A DNA stretch of 64,000 nt from Terebella lapidaria (taxonomy: Eukaryota; Annelida; Polychaeta; Terebellida; Terebellidae), in assembly GCA_949152475.1 (NCBI GenBank), contig OX424564.1:30936165-31000164 (forward strand), read 5' to 3'. The first letter of the stretch is position 1; the number at the start of each line of letters is the position of its first letter. This document shows, piece after piece, positions 1-12,203 of the stretch. Under the pieces are notes generated by a model. That model worked only from the letters and a program-made list of their open reading frames with translations, was not told the origin of the DNA and made no database searches. Both the position numbers and the translations under genes were made by a program.

Positions 1-679
1 TTGTTGTTCTAATTTCGTACAAATTCCATACTTGGACTAAGGTGTAACCCAGAAAACCAAACTTTGCAATGCTACCTTGTTGTAGTCCGTGATAAAACGT
101 GAAAGTAGTCTATTGTGCAGGCATAATAAAAGATATTCTTGTAAAACACAACATAAACAATTCGTTCCCATTTTACATATATTTTCATTATACAGTGCCA
201 TCCCCATAACACCAACACATAACCATTAAACAATCAAACATTATAGATAAACTGACCCAAGTGTACTAAACTCAGCACACCATAACATTTTACAATAGTA
301 ACTATGAACGACATATAGCCTCGATTTTAAAAAAAAAACTAATTTATAATATATCACTAACTTAATCCAATTTTCTCGCATTCACAAAGACTTTCCAACC
401 TCGGTAGAAATTGAGGTTAGTTCATCATGTTATGCAGACATTATTCCAAACATTACACGTCCGAATAATTGATGTATATTCATCAATTAACTCGGTTTAT
501 ATTGCAGATACCATGTTTTATAACCACGTCACTACCACGCTACTTTTGATATCACTACAGAACTTTACCACTGGATTGAGTTTGTAACCAATGCTACATG
601 TCGTCACCGTGATCCGTAAATGTTTAGGTCAGGTAATGACGATCAATCATATCTTGGATATCTTAGTATTCACAGTCTA

Positions 680-1070
680 GTAGAATATCCTAAAGTTGGC
701 TACCTTTACTCCTACAGAAGTATTACCATGCTGAACATCAGTCACGACTTGAGTATCGCCCAACAGAAAACAAAGTGGCCACATCACATTCTCAACTAGA
801 TACCATTAGTTAAGATGGGGAAACCCTGCCGATTGTTGGCAGAAAATTTCACGACTTTAGTACCGCATACAAAATATGAGCATTTGTCATAAAACTTCTG
901 GTAGTCCGAAGTGACATTTTGCAGCTGGAGTGAATAGAGGAGTCATTTTCTTGTTTTAGAAAAATACAATCTTCGACCTGAAACGTCTGGATCATTCCGG
1001 ATCATAACGATAAAGTTGGTACATCCGTTCTCAATATCAACCACGTAATCTTTAGAATACATCGACTTTT
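680..1070 (-). pseudogene. Decayed minus-strand frames homologous to array unit segment
   Basis: Two further minus-strand frames follow in the same direction as the 1265-1912 region. The frame from about 1070 to the TAG at 796-798 has one internal TGA (943-945) and includes DYVVDIENGC and YDKCSYFVCG. A second short frame at 695-764 reads LLGDTQVVTDVQHG and is clearly related to LGNTHVVIDVQHG found in array units near 33.1, 39.9 and 46.8 kb. This ties the left edge of the window to the tandem array as an older, diverged copy. Between this copy and the 39.9-kb unit, 6 of 14 differing codons over about 22 codons are synonymous, which hints at past protein constraint. Function unknown. Confidence 0.3.
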
Positions 1071-1264
1071 TACATAGTGGAGCAGTCAGTGTCTATGAGC
1101 CGAGAATTACTTTTTGAATTTACCGCCTACATTTGTCACAAAATGCCCGACTGTCTTTGACACATTTACGAAATGCGCCATTTTCAAAATATCACGTGGA
1201 TTTGGACAACACACAGACTTGAAATATCATCTATTATTTTGATGATTTTCAAAGAATAGCTGAC

Positions 1265-1912
1265 TTACTTGGGATTGGTACATCGTAGATTCCATAACGA
1301 GCTATCCACAGCCATGTGACAATGCGTTTTCCCCCGTAAATTTGAGTCTGAACATCGGCTACTTTCAACGTCAGGTGCCACGAAATCGTGTTTACATATT
1401 TCCCAGGTCAAAGTTTGATGTATCCTTACGCGAGACTTATCTTTGGTCATGTCGATTCTGGTAATCCGTATAATCCATTGATCACACCAAATAATCCACT
1501 TTCTGAATACTGAACGGGACTACGGCAGAAAATGTTCGCAGTACGACACATTACATGATATCAATTGGTAGCGGTCATCCTCGGAATATTTCCTTCGGTT
1601 GTGAAGACCATATTTTGCGACTATGAGATTCGGTAGCTTCGTCTCCAAATGTTTTCCCGCGAGGCACCAACAGTCCCATGTGTTATGCATGTATATCGGC
1701 ATATGACGGAGGTAAACCCAGAAATATGTACATAATCGAAGACATATTAGTTCATAGACAAAGAATTGTTGTAGATCGGGGAATGACAAACACTGAAAAC
1801 CATGTTTCCAGACGATAACTGACATATCGCTCACCACGTGAGTTTGTATTCGCTCCGGTGAGAAAGCCGTTGAAATCCGTGCACAGGGTTTTGAGTTCAA
1901 TGTGGAGAGCAA
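1265..1912 (-). pseudogene. Unidentified decayed coding region with one internal stop
   Basis: One minus-strand frame stays open from 1912 to 1265 except for a single TAG at 1520-1522. The part before the stop is rich in aromatic residues and Cys (for example MHNTWDCWCLAGKHL); the part after it contains RCTNP and KTHCHMAVDSSLWNLR. The frame ends at a perfect splice-donor-like GTAAGT (minus strand, + coordinates 1263-1268), and an AG-ending pyrimidine-rich stretch lies just upstream of the second half near 1507. This looks like old coding sequence with one nonsense mutation, or an exon pair whose boundary removes the stop. A further open frame in another phase (1752-1982) continues upstream, so a frameshift is also likely. 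I do not recognise the protein family. An extracellular Cys-containing protein is one guess. Chance openness cannot be excluded. Confidence 0.3.
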
Positions 1913-1985
1913 TACTCACTAGCTGCTCAAGTCCAGTCTCGGTCAGTGATCGCATGGAACCACACGGAAAATCGTCGAGCACATG

Positions 1986-3867
1986 TCATGGGGCGGATTA
2001 TTAACCATCTTTCGACCCTCCTTGCGCATTGGGAGTTCATTTTCACAAATAGAATAATATAATATTATATTTGTTCAGGTACGTACACGTAATTTAAGCA
2101 TTCTGTATATTGAAGCCCCGTCTCTATCAACACTGATCAAGTATCTATGAGTACCTATTCCATAAGTTCGTGGTTAAATACATTTCGGTAACAAAATGAC
2201 ACTGTATGTAGATGTATATCTATATGTATGTCAAGAAATTTAAATTAGGTGCCCTAATTAACACAAGTGTATGAGGTAATTATCAATAAGCAGCTATATG
2301 AGTTATTCATATCACCTACATATATATATATTTCTCTAAATCAAGAAGTTTACTTGATTGTAATATTCCAATGGTCAATTCAAGGCAATGTGATTGGTAT
2401 CAGCAACAGAATAGAGTGCCATCTGACAAATCCATCATCTCATATTTTTCTGACTCCAGATGACTCCAGGTGTTGCTGACAACTCCACACCACTTTCCTG
2501 ACAGCTCAGCCAGAAGACAACACAACCAGAAGCTCCATAAATCCTGGTTCAAGTCTCAATCAGAAGACAGGCAATAGCAGCTCCACACCACTTCACTGAT
2601 CCCCCAATGACAGGCACCCAGGAGCATAATATGGATGTCAAAACATAACAACAACTGTTTTAAAGTTTGCACTAATATATACATGTATATTAAAACAATA
2701 TATATATATAAATTCAAATTAAGTGCATATTGGATCTGTAATTCTGAAACACCTGTACAGAATTGCACACCACCATTTTGGGTATTGTAATGTCACTATA
2801 AGACAATTGGATATCTTACACAACAGCAGTTTGGGGATTCAATGGCCAACTAATAATATCTTCATATTTTATACTTAAATGGATAAAGTGGCCAACACAT
2901 TGTATGTATAAAAAATTTGTTATTGATACACATGTATCAATAGGTCAGAAATACATTATGAAGATTTGAATGGCAGTGTATAAAGTGGCCATGTGCAATA
3001 TTGTTTGCCAATTATGATAAATTCAAAATCTTTGTGATTGGTATTATATTTGATTTATTTTGTTCTTGTTTACCTTCCATGTACAAACTTTGTAAGATAA
3101 ACATATGGATAAGGAGTATACTACCAAATACACTATTTATTCATGGCATTTCTTGTCTGGTATGTTTGATATCATACCTGTGATCCATGTATGTCAAAAG
3201 ATGAAGTGCTTCAATTCATAACTCATGAATTGTACTAATGAAATGCTACCTTTGTGTGAATTTCACATCAATTATGTTGACACAACCCATGTGCAATAAT
3301 GATACTTTAATGTCACATGTAATCATGATGACAATGAATGAAAAGCCTGGTGATATTTACATTTACATGTTATTGGGATCAGGATGTATTCTGTATCTAG
3401 CTTGGGGTTTGTGTTCTTTGTATGCATAGACACAAGCATTAGGCACAATAGGGTCAGTGAATACATACATATACTGTTAATTATTTGATGAACACAGAGT
3501 GTTATGAATTATGCCAAATGCAAGAAGATGTCACTTCCTAAGAAATACTAAACTTATAACTGTCACTTTGGAAATACGGGTTATTATTTGCATTGATCAG
3601 GTGAATAGCCAGTGTCAAGGCCCAATGCACACAGAAGCCCTAGCATGTAGCAGTCTACATGTAAAAGCCAGTGTGAATTGTGCACAGTGGAGCATATGAT
3701 ATTGAAGTCTCCCTCTCACTGTGGCAGTGTCTTGAAGGGTTAAAAAATAGTGCCTGAACTGGCCACTTGGGAAAAATGTTTAGTTGTCAATAAATGTCTG
3801 AACTTCAAAAATCATTTGTGATGCAATGGATTTGAATTTCAAAAAAATATTTCTCGGCTCATAAACT
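1986..3867. other. Non-coding, AT-rich spacer
   Basis: No supported gene. Short TA-rich low-complexity tracts occur (2055-2075, 2205-2235, 2315-2335, 2695-2710). A loose tandem repeat of roughly 95 bp around the phrase CTCCACACCACTT is seen at 2484 and 2580. The sequence between 2780 and 3867 shows no similarity that I can see to the array units. Confidence 0.5.
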
Positions 3868-4615
3868 AGCATATGTAGTAATGCTCAGAAAAATACTTGG
3901 AACATTCGTAATCGACTTTTTCCACAAGAACGGATGTCCCGAAATTTTGGTAGTCAATTTCACCAATTTTAACATAAGATGCATAATAACTGCGCGTAAA
4001 ATGCTTTAAATTATTATGTTATTGACATGATAATATAACATTTATGTGAAATATGTGGTCATTTCTTGAAGAAAAACCATTTTCAAAACTAATCAGTGCG
4101 CATCACTGACTAAAATATGGCGAGGGTAACAACCCCTTAAGTAGCCATAGGAATGATTGACTGAATGAATGAATAGCCACAGGTCGTGAATAACCATCTG
4201 CTGGCCTGAGCAGTCCTACCCAGCCGTTCCGAATTGCATTTAATTATACCCCAGTTCATGCCCATGGCAGTGACAAAAATCTTGTACGGAACAAATGGCT
4301 AAGCTCCTAATATTCTCTCCTGGTAGAGATGCAGTATATCTTGAGAGCGGAGGCTGGATATGTCCTTTTGTTATTGCGGCATGGGAGTCGCTTATATATA
4401 GATGATTATGATGGATAAGAGAAGAATTAAGATAGATAATTGTAGCCTATTTAGGACAGATAGCTGTGATAATATCAGGAAAGTTCTTGTATAAAGATAA
4501 CATCAAACGATCTAGGCTTGGCTGAAATTATTTGTGCATGTTCGTCTCCTTCGCAAGTGGGAGACTTCTGATTGATTTCAACAGGTATGTAGTAGATGGA
4601 AGTTAATATTGCCAT

Positions 4616-5620
4616 CAGGCATGGGTTAATTTATTTTTTTAATTGTAAATTGATTAATTTAATTAACTTAATCAATTTAATTTAATTAATTAAATTCCAT
4701 TTTTGGGTTAATTCAATTTAATCTAATTGCTAAATATATTCAATTGAGATCAATTATTGCAATTAAATCACAATTAACCTGCAGTTTCCCAGCATCAACT
4801 ATACATTTGATAGTTCACATTGTTAGCGGTGACCAGACAAAATCCACCCCCCCCCCCCTCACACACACAATAAGGGCTTCCTTAATAAATGGAGCCCCTC
4901 CCCCAAAACAAAAGCCCACCATGTAGCTCATCATAAAGCATCATCATAAAGCATAAAGCTCATCATAAAGCATCACACAAACGTATGAACCCTATGGAAA
5001 AAGGATGGCCGGGACATCGGGTTCATCTCTTATAAGTTTACGACATATATTTGAAGTTCAGTATGTGCATATGTAAATTTCCAAGCCTTCAGCAAATATA
5101 CGAGAGAACTTCTTTTTTAATGCCTTTATTCAAATTGTCCAATAGAGTGTCTATTCAAAAACATTGGAACTGTGGTCCGAAGTCAGACTTACGAAACAAA
5201 TGACATAAAATATGCAATCTAGACATGACACAGATATATTTTTCAAAAACTTTGCATTTTCAAAATGTTATGCGCAGATACTAAACAAAAACAATAGCAT
5301 TTACGGGACTGGTAGATATAGCACATGGAAATATAAAGATGTGTATTTCTATCCAAAACTGCATTTTTATTGGAAATATGATTATACTAAAAAGACAAAC
5401 AGTGACACATACTTTTTTTTTTTTACGAGGGAACTTTTAATCAGAACTTTCAGTGATGCAGAAAGTAATTGTTAATGTAATTAATTAAATGTGTAATGTA
5501 ATTGCAATTTAATTAATTAACTTGATGAAACGTGTTAATTGTAATTTAATTTAATTGCATGATTTAGAATTTAATTGTAATTTAAATAATTAAAAACCCA
5601 AGTTAATTGACCCATGTTTG
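4616..5620. mobile_element. Non-autonomous hAT-type element, copy 1
   Basis: The ends are CAGGCATGGGTTAATT and the inverted complement of CAAACATGGGTCAATT (13 of 16 positions match), so the element starts CA and ends TG. It is flanked by a perfect 8-bp direct repeat ATTGCCAT (4608-4615 and 5621-5628). An 8-bp target duplication and CA...TG ends are typical of the hAT superfamily. The 1005-bp body has no transposase. Its outer 100-150 bp on each side are made of TTAATT/AATTAA-rich subterminal repeats, with a poly-C/CA tract near 4850. It interrupts a segment intact in sister units near 40.45, 47.30 and 52.91 kb, which shows the empty site. Confidence 0.8.
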
Positions 5621-5628
5621 ATTGCCAT

Positions 5629-7487
5629 CATGCCATCTGCTCTCTATGACGCCATACTGGCTTGGTGTGTCAAAGTGTTTCATTCTGTGTTTTCTGCATC
5701 GTCAGTATTGTATTGGAAATAAGAGATATATGCATGCTAACGAAGGGCCCGGACAATGGACAAATTGTCAAACAAGCATTTCTTTAGTACCAGGGAACTT
5801 CTTAATATCAGATTAATATTCCAATACTTTGACTGACATGTCAGTCCTCTTCACATATAAGGGTTATAGGTTATTGCATACCATAAAACATTCATTACAT
5901 GTTTATAGTGTGGACACATAGAAGAGGGGCGCAAGTGATTAGTATTTACGGCAGCAAAGGGACCATTGTATATGTCTGAGCACTGGGAAGGCATCCGCTA
6001 TTAATCATGTGTTATATGGACTGCTGTCTCGTAAAAAGATATCAGACAATGGCCTAAACAAGAGGAAGATGTCCTAAAAATCTGGACTGTTACTCTTTGC
6101 TTTAATGCATAATACAGTATGAACTATATATATTTCTCACGCATACTGCGATTTTATTGATATCATAATCTGATAATTACGCAGTCAATGACATAGCTAA
6201 ATAAAGTTTCCTAACTGAATTTGAAGTAAACGTTTACATAAGCAATGCACATAATACAACGACAGACACTCGTTCTGACAAATAGCATGTGAGGTCGATC
6301 TCAATAAAAAAAAATATATAAAATTGTGTCAACGCACAATTGCGTGATACATTTGGATATGCAATGTATTCCACTTAGAATTTTCCAGCCACACAAGACG
6401 CATATATTAGATGACACTTTTCTTTTACCCAATTGATTCCAGGTTATTAGGCTATTACATTGTACCTCAAGGAAGAGATTCAGAGAAAGCATCCTTTCAT
6501 CTAGCCATGAAAGATTAATTTTCTGCAATTTGTGGTAAGTAGACGGGATGCAGCAGATGGATTTTTCATGATTTAAAACACACAACGATTTACATTTGCC
6601 TTTTAAAAGACCTTTTCTGGGGGCCGTATACTAATATTACTATAAATCATCGTGTACAGCAGTATAACTTGCCCCAGGCATACAACGGTTAATTTGAAAT
6701 CAATAGGAGTCTCTTCATGACTAGCTTGGTGCTTAGATTAGAAAACTGTTCAAACCACAATTTCTCAAATGACAGGGAACTTTTTCTCAATATCAGGCTA
6801 ATATTCCCACATTTTGACTGGCAAGGTAGTCCACTTGATATTGAAGGGTAACAGGTTATTGCATACCATAAAGCATTCATAACAGATTCATAGTGTAGAC
6901 ACATAGGAGAGGGACACAAGTGATTAGTATTTATGGCCGCAAAGGGACCACTGTGTCTGAACACTGGGAATGCATGCGCCATTATTCTGTTATACAGAGA
7001 GTTGTCTCGTAAAAAAAGACAATGGCCTAAACAAGAGAAAGAGATCCTAACAATCTGGACATGTTTTGCATTTTGAATGGTCGATCCTTGTGTGGCGATA
7101 AACATGGACCCAATACCCAAGCACAAGGTATTCCGAGCGAACAAAACCGAGTCTGTTATACACTCTCAAAGTCCAGTGTATATTACCTTTTACCTCAGAG
7201 CATAAAACAATATGAATTATATTTATTGCTGGTATATTGCTATCCTGTTGATACTATAATTATACAGTTAATTTCGTAACTAAATAAAATTTCATAACTA
7301 AATTTAAAATAAACATTTACATAAACGGTACATATAGTACAGCGAAAAACATACTCTTCCTGACAAATACCACATGATTTCGATTTTGATAAAAACATTA
7401 TGCAATTTGGCTCAATGTAAAATTGCGTGTTGCAATTGGATATGCAACATACGCCACTTAGAATTATCCAGTTACTTAAAAGAGAAA
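5629..7487. repeat. Array-unit sequence (first unit, copy 1 of duplication)
   Basis: This stretch matches the tandem array units at 33.6-35.2, 40.5-42.35, 47.4-50.0 and 53.0-54.8 kb. Landmarks include GACAGACACTCGTTCTGACA (6261 region) and CAGGGAACTTTTTCTCAATA (6774 region). Short open frames recur at the same place in several units, but their differences are mostly amino-acid changing and interrupted by indels, so I see no gene here. Confidence 0.7.
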
Positions 7488-7539
7488 GTACGAGCAAGGA
7501 TCTTCTATAATAGGATATCCAACTCTGCAATTGTTGGGG

Positions 7540-7873
7540 GGTTCATGAGTTTCCTTGTCGTTTTTGTTTTCTCTCGCTTCGTGTGCCTGATGTTACTTTC
7601 TGTCCCCGGACTGTGAGATTGGATGACGGACCCTGTTTTGTTTGCTCACTTCGTATGCCTGATATGACTTTCTGTCCCCGGATTATGAGATTGGATAACG
7701 GACTCTGTTTTGCTCGCTCGGAATTTTGGGGAATTCATGACGGGTGCCACTAGTGGGGCAGGAAATGCTCACTCTTTCCGGAACACCTGATTTCACCTCC
7801 TAATGGCCATTTACGGGGGTTCATGAGTTTCCCTGTCATTTTTGTTTTCTCTCACTTCGTATGCCTGATATGA
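7540..7873 (+). repeat. Penelope-type retroelement 3'UTR fragments, tandem, copy 1
   Basis: The segment 7741-7800 (CGGGTGCCACTAGTGGGGCA, then a short gap, then CTCACTCTTTCCGGAACACC) matches the sequence just downstream of the reverse transcriptase remnant at 29297-29350. It is therefore the 3' untranslated region of the same retroelement family. Around it, a phrase running from GGTTCATGAGTTTCC through TTCGTATGCCTGATATGAC to TCTGTCCCCGGA is repeated at about 7540, 7640 and 7815 and continues at 12204 beyond element B. The family's 3' end is thus present as partial tandem copies. No coding part remains. Confidence 0.55.
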
Positions 7874-8595
7874 TAGTCAGGAGGAAATTTCACACAGGGT
7901 GGAAACGTAGTACAGACTTTTTCTGTCGATTGATATGGCTTCATAATGGTCTAAGACAACCTTTTTCAGAGGGTGTGTAAAATTTTCTCCTGGGCTAACT
8001 TTTTTATGGCCTTTTTCAAAATGGCCGACATCGAAAATTTGGTATTTTAGGAAAAAATTAAAATTATCCTCCTGGCATCATGCTTTTGGTCTAATAAGAT
8101 GACATGTAGTTATATGGAGATACATTCTTCATAACAATACTAATAATACCGATTCAAACGCCCCGAAAAAGGAAAAAATCCAAGATGGCCGCCAAATTCT
8201 CGCCATTTTTACACAAATGCTCATAACTTTCTGCCAAATTGAGATAGGAAGCCAATTTTGGTGTCCAACCCTGGGTTTTGGGGTATGGGGATTTCAAAAT
8301 ATAACCAGTTTTGTGATTGGTTGGTTTGAAGCTGCTCAGAATCCAAGATGGCTGCCAAATTCTAGCCCGATTTCGCAAATAAGCACCAATGAATGTCATA
8401 TATATCAATAACAGGCCAACTCTGGTGGCCAGTCCTGGGCTTTGTGGTATGATGGTGCTACCTGAAGAAATGCTCTTGTGAGTAGATGGTGACGGACCAA
8501 TTTAGAGGTGTTCAAAGGCGAAGATAACCATTAATTAATGTGAAACATGTAAACAAACCCGTCTAATAGCACCCACTCGCACAAACTCAGCAGAA

Positions 8596-9996
8596 TCAAC
8601 CACTATCAGACAGAAACAAAAACTTTCTGAGCCAACTCTTCGGGAGGTCTGTTGGTGATAAGGCACGGGCATTGATGCCAAATTGGTCATTGTCAAATCT
8701 AACACACACATTGTGGTTGGCGTAGAGGTTTGGATCGATGATCCTCAAGACTGTTCCCATGACGCCACTCACCAGACCATCCTCCATATTGGGATTGTTC
8801 ATCATAGTCACCATGGAGCCCTCACAGAGTGTAACTTCAGCAGAAAGGTTGCATTCAATGGGTACAGGTGTTGTATTCTTCTTCAAGCCAGATCTATTTT
8901 CGATAACATTCACAGCCACAATCTTCAATTTCTGTCTGTTCAAAGAATCAGTCATCTTTACATTGTGTGCAGCAGAATTTTGGAAAGGAAACACGTGAAG
9001 TACATCTGCTTGGATCTGTGATCCTTAGGCATCTCCTAATGTTCAGAGCTCTATGATTCAATACCTCCGAAAACGATGTCTTTTTTTTTGTCATTATGTC
9101 GCTCAAAGTAGTAACCTTGAAGTTGTCCAAAGGCTCTGCAAGGGCAGCTGGGTCTCAGTACTTGTCCTCTTACATGCGGCAGTGGATAAAATCACTGACT
9201 GCCAGAATCATGAAGAACTCTTGTTCTCTTGAGTTCATCCAGAAGACCTCTGATGACATTCAGCTTGCCTCTGCTGAGATCTCATCAATGATTATCAGCT
9301 CGAGGTTTTGAAACCTAACCTTTGGGGGCAGTGATGAGCTCTTCAGCGAGTGGTATGTACTTTTGTCCCAAACCCCTTTGCATGGAAGCATGGTTCCATC
9401 ACTGATGATAAATGCTGCTTTGCCAGTTGGAGCCACACATCAGAGCTTTGATGATATAAAACTTTCCTTTACCAATATATTGAAAGTCCCCAAACATATT
9501 CCATTCATCTTATCGATGCGCCACTAGCGAGTATGAATGAAGACTTTCGCTTGCATATTGTTCATGCACTGCATGAGAACTTGAGCCTGGTTCTATGGGA
9601 TTGCCAAGATGCTGTGTTCTACTGACAACTGAGCCCATCTTGGTGTTGGAGCTCCTAGGCTGGCCACTCGATCTGCCAGGTCTTCGAGACTGATGTCCTC
9701 GAGGTAAACGTCATCTAGGTTGGCTTTTGTTTCCAAGCGTCCAGCCGCCACTTTCTGAGGCAATGTGTGCCGAGGCATCTTCTGCAAGATCATTTTCTTG
9801 GATCTCTTCATGGCTACTCCAACCTCTTTGATATTTTTTTCCGAATAGCGCTTGCTTTTCTCTGATAATGTTGCTGATGCTTGTTCTTTTGCCATAGTAG
9901 GAAATGCTCCCACTCATTTGAATCCATTTCAAAGTGGTGAAGATAAAGAACCATGAGATTCTGATCATGTTTCTCACTGTCCCTACAGATGTGCAA
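8596..9996 (-). pseudogene. PIF1/Helitron-like DNA helicase pseudogene, copy 1
   Basis: Reading the minus strand from high to low coordinates, pieces of a superfamily-1B helicase appear in the right order but in different frames. First comes an N-terminal region with no recognisable domain (9593-9996). A GKGKFYIIKAL stretch stands where the Walker A loop and following helix should be. VAPTGKAAF follows at 9410-9436, then a Walker B-like LIIIDEIS near 9275-9300, ADVLHVFPFQNSAAHN near 8970-9010, and the C-terminal GSMVTMMNNPNMEDGLVSGV with MGTV, typical of the PIF1 2B domain, ending at a stop at 8596. At least three frameshifts and several stops break it, and the Walker A serine/threonine is lost. 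No HUH relaxase (Rep) domain is visible, so a Helitron origin is plausible but unproven. It lies inside long inverted repeats, which Helitrons normally lack. Confidence 0.75.
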
Positions 9997-11497
9997 GCTT
10001 TACTCGAAGATTTCCGTCTTGAGATTTAACCTTTTTCCCAGCCAACTTCAATGAAGCATATGGAACATTGGACCGGTTGTCATTGTTATGGGTAGAATTT
10101 TCTTCAGATGGTTCATATAATCTCTATCTGGTTTACTATCAACCTTGAAGAGGGATACAACTTCAACCAGACAGGTCTTTGAGAATATCTACAGGAGGGC
10201 GTGCATGGTACATGTACATGTACCTGTCTAGTACAGATGTACAGTGTACCCACACGTCTTCAATGCCTGGATCTCAGTGGCCCAGCAGTAAGAGTGGAAG
10301 TGTCAGTCTGGTACTTGTCGGATCTGCAAGTATCCAAACAACATCCCGACTACAGTTTTGGAGAGGTGTGCCTGTGGCCTTGTAAATAGCCTCCGTGACA
10401 CTCATCTCCCTGTTGGTCAGGTATGTTTTGCCGAGTCATTGTAGCTTATCGTCTGTCTTATCCCAGCATATTGTGCTCTGCATGGTTCTTCATGGAGGAG
10501 CTGACCATCCTCACTCTGCTTCTTACTGCAATAATATGACACAATATATCGAATGCAGGCGTATGCATCAACAACATATTGTGTAGTCAAAATTAGGATT
10601 CCAGGCTTTCAAAGGGTTTTGATTTGTACTGACTTACCCATCAGTCTTTGTGTTTATGCTTATGTACAACCATTTTCGTGGAGGCTATAATGTTCCAGGC
10701 TTGTTCTTCAGCAGCGTTTTTTCATTCATCTGGATCAGTGTCTGCTGGGATGGCACATAAAGGTCTGACAAGAAGATGGACGGGATAACCTGAACCTGTA
10801 GGTCCTATTACCCTTCTTGCATGACCTTGTATAATTCTTGGAATGAAGCTGAACATCATTTATAATGTCATGTAACTTGTTGTATCTCGTCTAATCAACG
10901 TCTTCTGTCTTGATATATTTGTCAATAAAGTCAACAACTTCCTCATCAAGTTATATGTCCAGCTTAGGACTCAGAAAAGGCAGTGAATGTAAGTACCAAT
11001 GTGAGGGCAATCTCCTTGTAGAAACTCAATTGAAACAAAGTAGTCACAGACTTTGCCAATTTGATTTTATGGTGAAGTGATTATCAATTTTGAAGAGTTT
11101 TTGTTACTATCTGATCAAACATTCTGGCAGCTGTTATATGGTTTAAATGCCTAATATAATATACTTAGTATTGATATGCCTAATATAATATACTTGGGTT
11201 TGATTGCTAGGAAAAAAATTATGCCTGGTAGTGGTACTGTTTATTTTGAAGTGCGCGTGAGTGTTATTAAACAGGTTTGTTTGCATGTGTTTAATTAATT
11301 AGTCTTTATTTTGGCTTTTGGACAGTTGGATAGCTTTAAACTGGCCAATCACCATCTACACACCAAAGTATTTCTTCAGGTAGCACCCTCATGCCCCAAA
11401 CCCCAGGACTGGCCACAAAAAAATGGTCTTCTTATTTTGAATATGTGACGGTTATTGGTGCTTATTTGCGAAATCGAGCTATAATTTGGCAGCCATC

Positions 11498-11933
11498 TTG
11501 GATTCTGAGCAGCTTTGAACCATCCAATAACGAAACTGGTTATTTAGTTGGAATCCTCATACCCAAAAACCCAGGGTTAGACACCAAAATTGGCTTCCTA
11601 TCTCAATTTGGCAGGAAGTAATGAGTATTTGTGTGAAAACGGCGAGAATTTGGCGGCCATTTTGGATTTTTTTTCATTTTGGGGGGTCTGAATCGGTATT
11701 ATTAGTATTGTCGTCTGCCTTGGATTCTGAGCAGCTTTGAACCATCCAATAACGAAACTGGTTATTTAGTTGGAATCCTCATACCCAAAAACCCAGGGTT
11801 AGACACCAAAATTGGCTTCCTATCTCAATTTGGCAGGAAGTAATGAGTATTTGTGTGAAAACGGCGAGAATTTGGCGGCCATTTTGGATTTTTTTTCATT
11901 TTGGGGGGTCTGAATCGGTATTATTAGTATTGT
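11498..11933 (+). repeat. 222-bp tandem duplication inside element B right arm
   Basis: 11498-11711 is repeated at 11720-11933 with no visible changes. The two 214-bp copies are separated by 8 bp, CGTCTGCC, that belong to neither. The corresponding place in copy 2 (21482-21695) has a single copy. This is therefore the most recent structural change in the region, or an assembly difference. Confidence 0.9.
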
Positions 11934-12203
11934 TAGGGAGAATATATTTCCATATAACTAATATGTATCATATTAGACCGATAGCATCATGACAGGAGGA
12001 TAATTTTGCTTTTTTCCTAAAATACCAAATTTTCGGTGGCGGCCATTTTGAAAAAGGCCATAAAAAAGTTAGCCCAGGAGAAAATTTTACACACCCTCTG
12101 AAAAAGGTTGTCTTAGACCATTATGAAGCCATATCAATCGATAGAAAAAGTCTGTACTACATTTCCACCCTGAGTGCCATATGCTCAATATTCCTCCTGA
12201 CTA

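Larger units (their letters stand above)
7874..12203. mobile_element. Long-TIR element B with PIF1/Helitron-like helicase remnant, copy 1
   Basis: The terminal inverted repeats start TAGTCAGGAGGAA and extend imperfectly for about 700 bp (7874-8576 left, about 11253-12203 right, the right arm lengthened by a 222-bp duplication). Recognisable mirrored blocks include the TGGCCTTTTTCAAAATGGCC region and CTCCTGGGCTAACTTTTTTATGG in both arms. TGA flanks both sides (7871-7873, 12204-12206). Rejoining the flanks restores GATATGACTTTCTGTCCCCG, exactly the phrase at 7648, so the target duplication is 3 bp, or 5 bp (TATGA) if the last two bases are counted as target. The minus strand of the interior holds a broken helicase. 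The superfamily is not assigned. Confidence 0.75.

Noticed and set aside
6301..6585. Recurring minus-strand frame MCVLNHEKSICCIPSTYHKL... at 6301, 16283, 34084, 41088, 48911 and 53716
   Set aside because: It recurs because the array unit recurs. The copies vary in start, end and frame, and substitutions are mainly amino-acid changing.
8154..8408. Frame at 8154-8408 (-) similar to the frame at 11391-11621 (+)
   Set aside because: The similarity is the two arms of the long inverted repeat of element B, not a gene family.
7874..12203. Polinton/Maverick identity for the long-TIR element
   Set aside because: No polymerase B, integrase, ATPase or capsid-like frames are visible, and the target duplication is 3-5 bp rather than 6 bp.
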